64,000 bases of DNA from Pseudomonadota bacterium (lineage in GTDB: Bacteria > Pseudomonadota > Gammaproteobacteria > Steroidobacterales > SZUA-146): NCBI GenBank assembly GCA_039028935.1, contig JBCCHD010000006.1, positions 1 to 64,000 on the forward strand. The letters are read 5' to 3'. Position numbers and translations under genes: made by a program. Numbering within the stretch: position 1 is the stretch's first letter; each line of letters begins with the position of its first letter. Positions 54,869 to 63,501 of this stretch are shown in pieces. Under the pieces are notes generated by a model. That model was not told the DNA's origin, ran no database searches, and was given only the letters and a program-made list of their open reading frames with translations.

Positions 54869-55866
54869 GAGTTTGCCTCGCTGGATGAAAGGTTTGACTT
54901 GCGGTCGGTTACTCGGCCGTAAACGCTGACCGCGTCCATGCCGCGCGAACGACCAAATCGGCCATAGAGCACAGGCGCGTCGTCCACATCCAACTCAATG
55001 GTCGACGGCAAATCGATTGGAATAATGTCTCCGGGTGACAAGGCCAGCAGATCGCGTAAGGTCATTGGTAATTCGCACAATGTACCGCTGAGGGCGACGC
55101 GTGCATCTTTGATCGCCTGCTGCATGCCGCGTCGAAAGCGCGCGCGTTCGAGCAAACCACCTTGATTGCTCGCCTCGAGGCGGGGTCGTATCGGCTCAAT
55201 CATGGCAAGCGGCATCGCGACATGACAATCATGTGGCGTGCCCCCAATAGCAATCGTAATACGGACAACGAGCATTGACTCGGTGGACGCGGCCACAGTC
55301 ACCATGGACGGGTCGGTTTCAAATTTTCGTACCGAGAAATCAAGCGTCAACACATCCGACCAAGTGTCCGCCATAATCGAGAGCAACTGCTCGAGTAGTC
55401 GACGAGACATACGCGCCTCAGCCGGTGTAATATCGCGCTCCTCGATCTCGGTCGGATCGCCTTCGCCACCAAAATAATTATCGACAAATCCGTACACCAG
55501 GCTAGCGTCGAAAATGATCAGTGCGGTGCCGGGTAGACGCGACTCTTTGAGCGTGTACAGGCAGATGGGGGCTTTCATCGACGCGAAGTATTCGTCGTAG
55601 CGGTGACGACGAATCTCACTCAGTGTGACACTGATATCTTTACGAAGCATCGTATAAAGCGCCGTTTGAAGGCGTCGCGTGGTGCGTGTGTACAGCGTGA
55701 CCAGCGCCGCTGGACAATAACTTGAAACGTGACAGTTTGATTTATACTCAAACGCCGACACGTCGCCGCTAGGTTTGACACCGCTGTTGGTTTTGATCAC
55801 ACCATCCGCGACACCGGTGAGTAGCGCGCCAACTTCCGCCTTGGACAAGACATCGCTATCGCTCAT
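54865..55866 (-). CDS. fliM: FliM, flagellar motor switch protein
   Basis: ATG at 55866 (4 bases after the fliL stop) gives 333 residues beginning MSDSDVLSKAEVGALLTGV, which is the CheY-P-binding segment (LSxxEVxALL). The middle domain (about 40-230) and a C-terminal SpoA domain (about 245-320, LPMTLRDLLALSPGDIIPIDLP) follow. An upstream ATG at 55881 would overlap fliL and add five residues. The retained CheY-binding segment shows the motor still expects chemotaxis input, although no che gene is nearby. Confidence 0.96.
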   Translation of the reverse strand: MSDSDVLSKAEVGALLTGVADGVIKTNSGVKPSGDVSAFEYKSNCHVSSYCPAALVTLYTRTTRRLQTALYTMLRKDISVTLSEIRRHRYDEYFASMKAPICLYTLKESRLPGTALIIFDASLVYGFVDNYFGGEGDPTEIEERDITPAEARMSRRLLEQLLSIMADTWSDVLTLDFSVRKFETDPSMVTVAASTESMLVVRITIAIGGTPHDCHVAMPLAMIEPIRPRLEASNQGGLLERARFRRGMQQAIKDARVALSGTLCELPMTLRDLLALSPGDIIPIDLPSTIELDVDDAPVLYGRFGRSRGMDAVSVYGRVTDRKSNLSSSEANS

Positions 55867-55870
55867 ATCG

Positions 55871-56431
55871 CTACTGCACAACGAACGACGTGAAATACAC
55901 GCCTTCGATTTGGTTACTGCCGTGATATTGCTTCAGCACGCGGGTGATTTCGTCGAACGCGATCGTCTGCAGTGTTTCGACGCCTTCCGAACCAGCAACA
56001 GTCGCGTAATCGACTTCTTGGAACAGTTTAATCAGGTTGTTACGCAATATCGGATGAAACTGTTCGACGCCCTTAATGACCTCTTCATCACGGGCCATCA
56101 CGTCAATTTTCAATTTGAGGTAATGCGAACCTTCGCCGCGCCCGAGCGTGACCAGCATGTCGGGGTAGAAAGAGAAAAAGAAGGCGGGTGATCCAGCGGC
56201 CGCACCATCGCCCATGTCGTCACCGCCGTCCGCGCCTTCACTACCTTCGCTCGCGCCACCCTCTTCGGCCATCGCATCAGCCGGTGGGGGCCCGAATGAA
56301 ATAATACCGAAGAAGCTCAATCCACCGACCGCAGCGCCGGCGACCACCAGCGATAAGATGACGGGTAGCATGAGCCGTTTAATCAGTGACGGTTTGGCTT
56401 CTTCGCCCGCGCTTGCCTCTTCCTCGGCCAT
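55871..56431 (-). CDS. fliL: FliL, flagellar basal body-associated protein
   Basis: FliL is a single-pass inner membrane protein around the stators. The 186-residue product has a cytoplasmic tail, a membrane helix (about 19-42, LMLPVILSLVVAGAAVGGLSFFG), an acidic Gly-rich linker (about 55-80) and a stomatin-like periplasmic domain (about 83-186, GSHYLKLKIDVMARDEEV). It is first in fliLMNOPQR and has an exact sigma-54 promoter immediately upstream. Confidence 0.94.
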   Translation of the reverse strand: MAEEEASAGEEAKPSLIKRLMLPVILSLVVAGAAVGGLSFFGIISFGPPPADAMAEEGGASEGSEGADGGDDMGDGAAAGSPAFFFSFYPDMLVTLGRGEGSHYLKLKIDVMARDEEVIKGVEQFHPILRNNLIKLFQEVDYATVAGSEGVETLQTIAFDEITRVLKQYHGSNQIEGVYFTSFVVQ

Positions 56432-56467
56432 GGTGTTTGTCCTTTGCAGTGGGATTGCTCAGTCCAA

Positions 56468-56483
56468 TGCAAACACCGTGCCA
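56468..56483 (-). promoter_or_regulatory. Sigma-54 promoter of fliL
   Basis: On the minus strand TGGCACGGTGTTTGCA matches TGGCAC-R-N4-TTGCW at every defined position. The expected start of transcription is about 26 bases before the fliL ATG, with AAGGA as ribosome site. It would drive fliLMNOPQR-flhBA. Confidence 0.88.
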
Positions 56484-56560
56484 TTTAGACGCGATCGTTT
56501 ATTTCTATATATAACAGTAATTTAGGATTTCTGTATGGCCTCAAGGCGTCGCGCATTTGC

Positions 56561-56574
56561 GTCGGTATTTTGAC
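56561..56574. promoter_or_regulatory. FleQ-like box upstream of the fliL sigma-54 promoter
   Basis: GTCGGTATTTTGAC has the GTC-N8-GAC form and agrees at 10 of 14 positions with the FleQ motif as I remember it (GTCAATAAATTGAC). It lies about 80 bases upstream of the -24 element, normal for an enhancer-binding activator. Confidence 0.45.
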
Positions 56575-56597
56575 ACGCCGGCAAAAACGTCAACGGC

Positions 56598-58151
56598 TCA
56601 GACAAACTCATCAATCAACGCACGACCACCGCCGATCGGCAGTGCGCCAAGCCGAGGTGCCCCTGGCTCGTGCACATGTCCTCGCCCGTTTTCCGCAATC
56701 TCTTTATCACCCGACAGCATGAGTTGCGGATGCGAATTGTCAGCCGATGCATCGGCGTTGTGTTCACGTTCCGCACTACCGTCCGAATCCAAAACATCGG
56801 CATCCGCTAACGTCATGCCGTTTTGGGAGAACAAATCCCGGAGTTTCGGCAGCGCGGATTCTAATGCCTCGCGGGCGGCCGGATGCGAGGCCTGAAACAG
56901 CAGCTGTGCTTGATCGTCAAATAAGCTGATGCGAACACTGACACTGCCCAACTGCGGAGGATCAAGCCGCAGCTCAGCCTGATTCAGCCCATTGTCGACC
57001 ATCCACATGAGACGCTGACCCAGGCGTTGGTCCCAGCCGGGCGTACCGGTGCGGGCAAGCGGCGCTAAGTTGGCCACCTGCTGAAGTGCCGCGGTTCGCT
57101 CCTGAGCACTGATTTGCGCGGTTCGGAACGGATCGGCCGGCAACGCGCCGTCTTCGGTCAACTCCCCCGCCAGAGCGGCGTCGTCGATGAACGACGCGCC
57201 CGTCGCCACCGCGTTCAGTGCGTCGCGACCGGTCAGCGTGTTGGATCGACCAATCCCCGCCCAACCCTGAGCGGGCATCAGCGCCAGCGACTGAAATCCG
57301 TTGGGTCCAAGACCACTCGGCAACGGCGACCCACTCAACTGAGCCGGCCCCGCGACCGCCGCTGGCGGCAGATGCCAGCCAGCCAACGGCAACAGGTTGC
57401 CGCTCGGTTGCCGCGGTCCACCGGTCGATGGGGCAACCGGTGCGCTTAAGGCGTTGGGCAGAGTCGATCCGCTCACGCCGGCATCCCCGTGGGCAGATAA
57501 GGACGCTGAGCCGGACAAACCGACGTATTGAAGCGCGATCCCTTCGCCCGGGCTGGTCGTCGCGCCACTAGCCCCTAATCCGTGCATAGTCAATGTATTA
57601 AAGCCATATTGTGATGCAACTTCTGGGTTGGCGGGTGGCACCTTCGGTCCGCCTGTGCCACCGGCGACGGACAGCGTGCCCATAGAGCCAGGATGCGCAT
57701 CGAAGGGGGCCCCGCCAAGCGGATTCCAACCACCAGGTTGAGCGGCGTCGACAAACACCTGTCCATCGACCAAAGGCATCATAAATAGTTGTTTTTCTTT
57801 ACTAACTGCGACTTCCTCGAGTGAGACTAACCCATCCTGAGAGGCGAGCGCGGCCAGACTGAAGTGACTGCTTGGCAACGCGTCTGTCGGCAACGGCCGA
57901 ATGCCGCCGTTCAGCGCTGGTGTGGCGTGAGACAGTCCGTCTTGCCGATGACTCGTAGTAGAGAGGTTCATCGCCTGACTGATTTGCTGTGCTTCTGAAG
58001 AATCATCCATATTACTTTGAAAATATTGATAAAACTTCTTGGCATCGTCACTCACATCCGGTGCAAACGAACCGGAACGTCCACCCGGGAGCACGCCCGA
58101 AGGTCCACTGAAAATGTGAAAGGCAGAATCGGTTGGTGTGCTTGTACTCAC
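56598..58151 (-). CDS. fliK: FliK, flagellar hook-length control protein
   Basis: FliK measures the hook and switches export. The 517-residue product starts at GTG 58151 with AGGAG 6 bases upstream. The first about 370 residues are low-complexity and rich in Gly, Pro, Ser and Ala, as expected for the molecular ruler. The C-terminal Flg_hook domain (about 385-470) has LRLDPPQLGSVSVRISLFDDQAQLLF and REALESALPKLRDLF. It is separated from fliL by 166 bases with a promoter and from fliJ by an inserted gene on the other strand. Confidence 0.9.
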   Translation of the reverse strand: MSTSTPTDSAFHIFSGPSGVLPGGRSGSFAPDVSDDAKKFYQYFQSNMDDSSEAQQISQAMNLSTTSHRQDGLSHATPALNGGIRPLPTDALPSSHFSLAALASQDGLVSLEEVAVSKEKQLFMMPLVDGQVFVDAAQPGGWNPLGGAPFDAHPGSMGTLSVAGGTGGPKVPPANPEVASQYGFNTLTMHGLGASGATTSPGEGIALQYVGLSGSASLSAHGDAGVSGSTLPNALSAPVAPSTGGPRQPSGNLLPLAGWHLPPAAVAGPAQLSGSPLPSGLGPNGFQSLALMPAQGWAGIGRSNTLTGRDALNAVATGASFIDDAALAGELTEDGALPADPFRTAQISAQERTAALQQVANLAPLARTGTPGWDQRLGQRLMWMVDNGLNQAELRLDPPQLGSVSVRISLFDDQAQLLFQASHPAAREALESALPKLRDLFSQNGMTLADADVLDSDGSAEREHNADASADNSHPQLMLSGDKEIAENGRGHVHEPGAPRLGALPIGGGRALIDEFV

Positions 58152-58189
58152 GAAAATCTCCTGAACAAAAGGGTCGCCTCCCGAGAGTT

Positions 58190-58205
58190 TGCAAATTGTG
58201 TGCCA
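58190..58205 (-). promoter_or_regulatory. Sigma-54 promoter of fliK
   Basis: On the minus strand TGGCACACAATTTGCA matches TGGCAC-R-N4-TTGCW exactly. The expected transcript starts about 25-30 bases before the fliK GTG. It gives fliK its own promoter, needed because the upstream gene runs the other way. Confidence 0.88.
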
Positions 58206-58254
58206 TTCGGCCTTTCACAGGTGGCGTACGCTCGACATAACGCCCTAAAAATTC

Positions 58255-58268
58255 GTCAATTTTTCGAC
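58255..58268. promoter_or_regulatory. FleQ-like box upstream of the fliK sigma-54 promoter
   Basis: GTCAATTTTTCGAC has the GTC-N8-GAC form and agrees with the remembered FleQ motif at 10 of 14 positions. It is about 50 bases upstream of the -24 element and overlaps a perfect palindrome AAAAATT-cgtc-AATTTTT (58247-58264). It also lies about 110 bases before the divergent HDOD-GGDEF gene. Confidence 0.45.
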
Positions 58269-58376
58269 TTCTTTGACTCAAGATCAGGCGGCGTCGGTCG
58301 CTATATCGGCTAGGCCGCTAATAAAAGCGTGAATCCCCTACTGACACGGTACCCATCCGCCACCTGGAGTCATCAC

Positions 58377-59909
58377 ATGAACGCCGATTTTCTCGCCAAA
58401 TTGCAAAGTGTCACCAACTTACCCACGCCACCGGCCGTGGCGTCGAGCGTGATTGCCCTTGCTCAGAAACCCGAAGTGGCCATGGCCGATCTGGCCGAGG
58501 CCATCACGTGTGATCCGTCGCTCACATCCAAAGTGATGCGGGTGGCGAATTCGCCAATGTATGCACAGAGACGCCAATGCGGCAACCTGCAACAGGCGCT
58601 TGTGGTGCTCGGCATCAACGCGGCGGTGACGCTGGCCTTGGGCTTTTCGTTGATGCCCATGCTCCGACGCTCACCGACTGAGAATCGACACCTGGCGTAT
58701 TCCTGGAAACGCGCCGTGCTCTCCGCGGTGTCCGCGCGCGTGATTGCCAAGCGACTCAACATTCGACAAGCCGAGGATGCGTTCCTAGCGGCTTTGCTCC
58801 AAGACATCGGTATCATGGCGATCGACCGAGTGAGTCCAGATTTTTATCAAGACTCTGATTCTGTGTTTACGCAGCATCAAAAACTGATTGCATTCGAGAA
58901 TAAATACCTCGGTGGCGACCACGCCGAAGTGGGCGCCTGGCTCATTAATCACTGGGCGCTGCCCGGCTACCTACAGCGCGCCGTCGCCGCGAGTCATGAT
59001 TTTGATGTGCGTAATGAAGACGTCACGCAGGAACGGCTGCTGCGTACCGTTGCTCTGTCGGGCCCCGTTGCCGATTTATGGCTCAAAGAGGGCGACGAGG
59101 TTGAAGGCTTTACCGAAGTGGCTGACCTGGCGCGCGACGCGGTTGGCATGGACAATGAAACCTTTGCGCTTGTCATGAGTGAAATCGGTACCAACATTCC
59201 GGATATGGCCGCCACCTTTAAAACAGAGTTACTGTCCGAACACGATGCACAGGCAATTGTTGAGCAGGCGCAGGAAGCGCTTACACTGCGTAACTTGGTG
59301 TCGATCAACGAAGTGGCAGAGCTGGGTAAAAAGACGCGCCAGCTGCGCAACCTTGCGTACGAGCTACAGCAGGAAAACCAGCGCGACGCGCTGACCAACG
59401 TGTCGAATCGCGGCCACCTCAATGACACCCTGTCCAAAGGGTTTAAACACGCTAAACGATTCGGCTGGACTCTGTCGATCGCGTTCATCGATCTGGACGG
59501 TTTCAAACAGCTTAACGATCAATACGGTCACCAATTCGGTGACGATGTCTTGCAACGCATCGCAGATTGTCTGTCGGGCGCCGTGCGCTGTACCGATACC
59601 GTTGGTCGTTATGGAGGTGATGAATTCGTGCTGATTCTACCGGGTGCCGACGAAGAAGGCGCTGAAGTGGTCGGTGATCGGGTGGTAAATGCGTTACGCG
59701 AAGTGCGTCACGATCCTTCCGATAACGAGACCCTCATTGTCACGGCATCGATCGGCCTGGCTACGCTCAATGAGTCTTCCGCATTCTCGACGGTCGCCGA
59801 ATTTGTGGCCGCTGCCGACAAAGCGGCCTATGCCGCCAAATCCGCGGGTCGTGATCAGTATGCACTCTATCAGCCGGATGGCAATTCCACTCTGGCCAAA
59901 GAAGCCTAG
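58377..59909 (+). CDS. HDOD-GGDEF protein, probable diguanylate cyclase, inserted in the flagellar locus
   Basis: The 510-residue product starts at ATG 58377 with GGAG upstream; the frame extends further but without a ribosome site. An HDOD domain (about 5-210, LPTPPAVASSVIALAQ, LLQDIGIMAIDR) is followed by a helical linker (about 300-335) and a GGDEF domain (about 340-500). GGDEF is intact (RYGGDEFVLILPG) and an RxxD inhibitory site (RCTD) lies five residues before it, so it should be an active, product-inhibited diguanylate cyclase. It runs opposite to fliJ and fliK; its stop codon abuts the fliJ stop with no gap. Confidence 0.92.
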   Translation: MNADFLAKLQSVTNLPTPPAVASSVIALAQKPEVAMADLAEAITCDPSLTSKVMRVANSPMYAQRRQCGNLQQALVVLGINAAVTLALGFSLMPMLRRSPTENRHLAYSWKRAVLSAVSARVIAKRLNIRQAEDAFLAALLQDIGIMAIDRVSPDFYQDSDSVFTQHQKLIAFENKYLGGDHAEVGAWLINHWALPGYLQRAVAASHDFDVRNEDVTQERLLRTVALSGPVADLWLKEGDEVEGFTEVADLARDAVGMDNETFALVMSEIGTNIPDMAATFKTELLSEHDAQAIVEQAQEALTLRNLVSINEVAELGKKTRQLRNLAYELQQENQRDALTNVSNRGHLNDTLSKGFKHAKRFGWTLSIAFIDLDGFKQLNDQYGHQFGDDVLQRIADCLSGAVRCTDTVGRYGGDEFVLILPGADEEGAEVVGDRVVNALREVRHDPSDNETLIVTASIGLATLNESSAFSTVAEFVAAADKAAYAAKSAGRDQYALYQPDGNSTLAKEA

Positions 59910-60365
59910 TTAAGGCGTATGATCTTTGCCGGGACGGCGTATCGCATGCCGCCCGCTTAGATCATCAAGTTGTTTCTGCTCCTGACGTAACGTCTCATGT
60001 CGGGCCGTTTCTTCACGTCGATCGCAGAGCTTTTCGACCGACTGTGTTTTGCGATGTCGGGCTAACCAGCGCGCGCGCAGAGCGAGTCGCTCTGCTTCTG
60101 CACGCTCAATTAACTGTTCTTGCTGATGGATGGCTTCATTGAGTCGCTGCGCAAACGCCTGCTGATTTTGCAGCCGACTGGGATCGCAGCGATACCCACC
60201 CCGAATTGAGGCGGTATACGCCTCACGATGTTCGCGAAGCTGCGCGAGTTGCGTTGTCGCGGTATCGATTTGTTGTTGAAAACGCCCCATTTCCCTGGCC
60301 AACGCCTCTTCTTGACGCGCAAAAACGTCTTTGACCAGCTGAAGACGCTTGGGATCCGATTTCAT
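59910..60365 (-). CDS. fliJ: FliJ, flagellar export chaperone/ATPase stalk
   Basis: FliJ is a coiled-coil protein that sits in the FliI hexamer. The 151-residue product is almost entirely helical and rich in Gln, Glu, Arg and Ala, with the FliJ pattern ARQEEALAREMGRFQQQ and NQQAFAQRLNEAIHQQE. Sequence is weakly conserved in the family, so position helps: its ATG overlaps the fliI stop (ATGA). Its stop abuts that of the convergent HDOD-GGDEF gene. Confidence 0.9.
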   Translation of the reverse strand: MKSDPKRLQLVKDVFARQEEALAREMGRFQQQIDTATTQLAQLREHREAYTASIRGGYRCDPSRLQNQQAFAQRLNEAIHQQEQLIERAEAERLALRARWLARHRKTQSVEKLCDRREETARHETLRQEQKQLDDLSGRHAIRRPGKDHTP

Positions 60366-61780
60366 GAATGAGTGGCCGGATTATTCGGCGTGTGACTGAG
60401 CGCGGGCAACAGGGCGCTCAGTTCAGTAATGCTTTGCTCTGCCGGCACACTCGCGTGCATATCCTGGGCCAGAAACTGCACCATTCGGGGCCAGCTCTCG
60501 ATGGCCCGATCAATGAGCGGGTCGGTGCCCGCTTGATAAGCACCGACATTGATCAAATCTCGGTTTTGTTGGTACGCGCTATACAATGTTCTGAACTGTA
60601 CAACCCAATCGCGATGCTCGTCGGTCACAATTTGATTCATGATTCGACTGATGGACGCTTCGACATCGATTGCCGGATACAATCCCGACTCCGCCAGTTG
60701 TCGAGATAACACAAGATGACCATCCAAGATGGCCCGCGCTGCATCGGCAATCGGATCATTGTGATCATCCCCTTCTGTTAGCACGGTATAAAAAGCGGTG
60801 ATCGATCCTTGGCCGTCATCGCCGTTGCCGGCGCGCTCCACGAGCCGCGGCAACATGGCAAACACGGAGGGGGGATAGCCTTTGGTTGCTGGCGGCTCGC
60901 CAATCGCTAGCGCAATTTCGCGCTGTGCCTGGGCAAATCGTGTTAGCGAATCCATCAACAGCAGCACATCTTTGCCTTGATCGCGAAAATGCTCTGCGAT
61001 GCTGGTCGCCAGTTTTGCGCCGTGCATGCGCATCAGCGGTGAATGATCGGCCGGACTGGCTACGACGACGGCTCGGCGCATACCGTCTTCACCGAGTGTA
61101 TCTTCGATAAATTCTTTCACTTCGCGGCCGCGTTCTCCGATCAACCCCACCACAATCACATCGGCCGTAGTGAAACGCGTCATCATCCCCAGCAAGACAC
61201 TCTTGCCAACGCCACTGCCCGCAAACAGGCCCATTCGTTGGCCGCGTCCCACAGACAGCAGCGCGTTAATCGAACGCACACCCACATCCAACGGCTCACG
61301 CACAGGGCGTCGCGACAAAGGATTCACCAGTGTTCCAGTCAACGATGTGCGATGGTCGAGCCGCAGCGCACCTTTCCCATCCAACGGTCGACCCTCGGCG
61401 TCAATGACTCGGCCCAGCATGGCGTCACCCACGGCAGCCTCACCCGCTACACCGGATGGAATGACACGCGCATTCGGCACCACGCCGCTCATATCACGGG
61501 TTGGCATGAGATAGAGTTTGTCGCCAGAAAATCCCACCACTTCGGTTTCGACTCGCGTGGCATCGGGTGCGACAACCTGGCAACGCCCGCCAATCGGCGC
61601 CCGACAACCAGCGGCTTCGAGCGTCAATCCAACGACGCGGCGCAGGACACCCTCCACCACAAGGGTCGGCGCGTCGGCAAGGCGTGATTCGTAGTCCGCT
61701 AGACGCGCGGCCCAGATTCGCTCTCTTGACGGTGTGTCAGACGCGTTCAATGCAACAGGCTGTGTCGTTGAATCAGTCAT
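60362..61780 (-). CDS. fliI: FliI, flagellum-specific ATPase
   Basis: FliI is the F1-beta-like ATPase of the flagellar export apparatus. The 472-residue product has Walker A in GLFAGSGVGKSVLLGMM (near 187), Walker B in DVLLLMDSLTRFAQAQREIALAIGEPP, and the conserved GYPPSVFAMLPRLVERAGN. The cytosolic protein works with FliH and FliJ, encoded on either side. It overlaps fliH by 8 bases and fliJ by 4 bases. Confidence 0.97.
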   Translation of the reverse strand: MTDSTTQPVALNASDTPSRERIWAARLADYESRLADAPTLVVEGVLRRVVGLTLEAAGCRAPIGGRCQVVAPDATRVETEVVGFSGDKLYLMPTRDMSGVVPNARVIPSGVAGEAAVGDAMLGRVIDAEGRPLDGKGALRLDHRTSLTGTLVNPLSRRPVREPLDVGVRSINALLSVGRGQRMGLFAGSGVGKSVLLGMMTRFTTADVIVVGLIGERGREVKEFIEDTLGEDGMRRAVVVASPADHSPLMRMHGAKLATSIAEHFRDQGKDVLLLMDSLTRFAQAQREIALAIGEPPATKGYPPSVFAMLPRLVERAGNGDDGQGSITAFYTVLTEGDDHNDPIADAARAILDGHLVLSRQLAESGLYPAIDVEASISRIMNQIVTDEHRDWVVQFRTLYSAYQQNRDLINVGAYQAGTDPLIDRAIESWPRMVQFLAQDMHASVPAEQSITELSALLPALSHTPNNPATHS

Positions 61781-62513
61781 CGGGAGTCGATTGATCCGTG
61801 TGGCCAGGGAATGAAGGTGCTTGGTTTTCGGAGTCCGCCGGCGTGCCCGTTGCGACTGACGGGCGTGTACCGACGTCGGTCGTACGTGGCGCGTCGCGCT
61901 CGTCGCCCAAGAGTGTCGCTACGAGCGTCGACATCCGCGACTCGATGCGCGCGTCAATATGCGAAAACTCCGACTCCACGCGACACCCTCCGCGTGTCAG
62001 AACCGGGTCTTCTTCGATTGTCCACGCCAAGTCGCCGTCCGCGGGTTTGAGCAGCGAGCGCACCAGTTCGGCGTCATCTGGATGAAGTCGCACGCGCACA
62101 TCGCGCGAGGCAATCGGCAGCGCGGCCAAGGCGTCGCGCACAGCGCCGATCACATGAGCGGGCTCGGTCTTCAATTCTCGACGGATAATGTGGCGCGCCA
62201 CGACGAGTGCAAGTTGCACAAGCTGCCGCTCCACGCAATCGTCCAGTGCTGCAAACGGCTGAGCGAGTTGATTGACCATGCCAGCAAGACGTTGCGCGGC
62301 CTGCAGTGATTGCTGCTGTCCAGCTTTGAGGCCTTGCTCGAGTCCGGCTGCATAGGCCTCGTCGTAGGCTTGCTGCTGCAACAGCTCCAGTTGGCGTATT
62401 GACATGCCAGGCGAGGCAACTGAACCGGAAACGGCAAAATCGGGCCCTTCCCATCGATCGATATCCGCGTCTGGCTTGGTCGAGGCGGCGTCAGACAAAC
62501 TCGTCTCCACCAC
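61773..62513 (-). CDS. fliH: FliH, flagellar export ATPase regulator
   Basis: FliH binds FliI and the C-ring. The 246-residue product has a disordered N terminus (about 1-35), a helical region with GxxxG-like repeats (about 45-90, YAAGLEQGLKAGQQQSL) and a conserved C-terminal domain (about 100-205, VQLALVVARHIIRRELKTEP, VRLHPDDAELV). A long disordered tail (about 210-246) is unusual but variable in the family. Its start overlaps the fliG end by 23 bases. Confidence 0.93.
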   Translation of the reverse strand: MVETSLSDAASTKPDADIDRWEGPDFAVSGSVASPGMSIRQLELLQQQAYDEAYAAGLEQGLKAGQQQSLQAAQRLAGMVNQLAQPFAALDDCVERQLVQLALVVARHIIRRELKTEPAHVIGAVRDALAALPIASRDVRVRLHPDDAELVRSLLKPADGDLAWTIEEDPVLTRGGCRVESEFSHIDARIESRMSTLVATLLGDERDAPRTTDVGTRPSVATGTPADSENQAPSFPGHTDQSTPDD

Positions 62514-63501
62514 CGGATGAAATCACGATGTCTCCAGCTTCTGCCATGCGTTGCGCAACCGTAAGAATGTCGCGTTGCGCTTCTTCAACATCACTGAGTC
62601 GGACAGGCCCCTTCGCTTCCAAATCCTCACGCAGCATTTGTGCTGCACGCTTGGACATGTTGCGATAGATCTTATCCTGCATTTCGGGGTCCGCGCCCTT
62701 CACTGCCAAGCCCAACGAATCGCCAGAAACTTCACGCAACAGTGCCTGAATATGGCGATCACTCACGCTCAACAAATTATCGAAGACAAACATCAACTCT
62801 TGAATGCGCGTTACAAGCTCACCGTCGCGACTATTGAGATGCTCAACCACCTGTTCTTCTTGACTCTTGGCCAGCGCGTTTAAGATACCCGCGGCGACTT
62901 TCTCGCCACCAATTCTCTCCGATTTGTTATCGGTGCTGCCCTCCGATTGCTTGTCGAGCATCGCTTCAAGCTCACGAAGCGCGGACTGCTGGACGTCATC
63001 GAGCTTGGCAATGCGAAAAACAATGTCGCCACTGAGTTCTTCGGGTAGCAAGCTGAGCACGTCAGCTGCACGATCCGGATCAAGATACGCCAGGACAATC
63101 GCAATAATCTGAGGATGCTCGTGCCGAACCATTTCAACAATGGAACGCGTGTCCATCCAGGCAAGGGCCTCCAGACTCTTACTTGTTCCTTCGGCAAAAA
63201 TTCGATCCAAGAGCGTGTTGGCCTTCGCTTCACCGAAGGCGTTGGTCAGCAGGTTGCGAATATACGCCTCACCGCCTGCACTAATACCAGCCTGATCTTC
63301 CAGTGATGCGTCCAGCGACTCGAACACGGTTTCCAGTTCGTCTTTGCCAATCTTCTCCAGGCCGCTCATCGCCATGCCGAGCTTCTCCGCTTCGCCTGGC
63401 GCCATGAGCTTGAGTACGTTCGCGGCGTCTTTCTCGCCTAACGACAGCAGTAGAATGGCGGCACGATCCGTACCGTTAATTGACGCGTTATTTCTATCCA
63501 T
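62491..63501 (-). CDS. fliG: FliG, flagellar motor switch protein
   Basis: FliG transmits torque from the stators to the rotor. ATG at 63501 gives 336 residues and matches the family; the longer frame upstream has no homology. N domain (about 1-105) has RAAILLLSLGEKDAANVLKLM, the middle domain (about 110-200) has EHPQIIAIVLAYL (EHPQ motif), and the C domain (about 210-330) has the charged torque helix LMFVFDNLLSVSDRHIQALLREV. It overlaps fliF by 8 bases. Confidence 0.97.
   Translation of the reverse strand: MDRNNASINGTDRAAILLLSLGEKDAANVLKLMAPGEAEKLGMAMSGLEKIGKDELETVFESLDASLEDQAGISAGGEAYIRNLLTNAFGEAKANTLLDRIFAEGTSKSLEALAWMDTRSIVEMVRHEHPQIIAIVLAYLDPDRAADVLSLLPEELSGDIVFRIAKLDDVQQSALRELEAMLDKQSEGSTDNKSERIGGEKVAAGILNALAKSQEEQVVEHLNSRDGELVTRIQELMFVFDNLLSVSDRHIQALLREVSGDSLGLAVKGADPEMQDKIYRNMSKRAAQMLREDLEAKGPVRLSDVEEAQRDILTVAQRMAEAGDIVISSGGGDEFV

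Noticed and set aside
58209-58320. Sigma-28 promoter for the HDOD-GGDEF gene (GCCGCTAA near 58315)
   Set aside because: A -10-like sequence is present but there is no TAAA at the required spacing.
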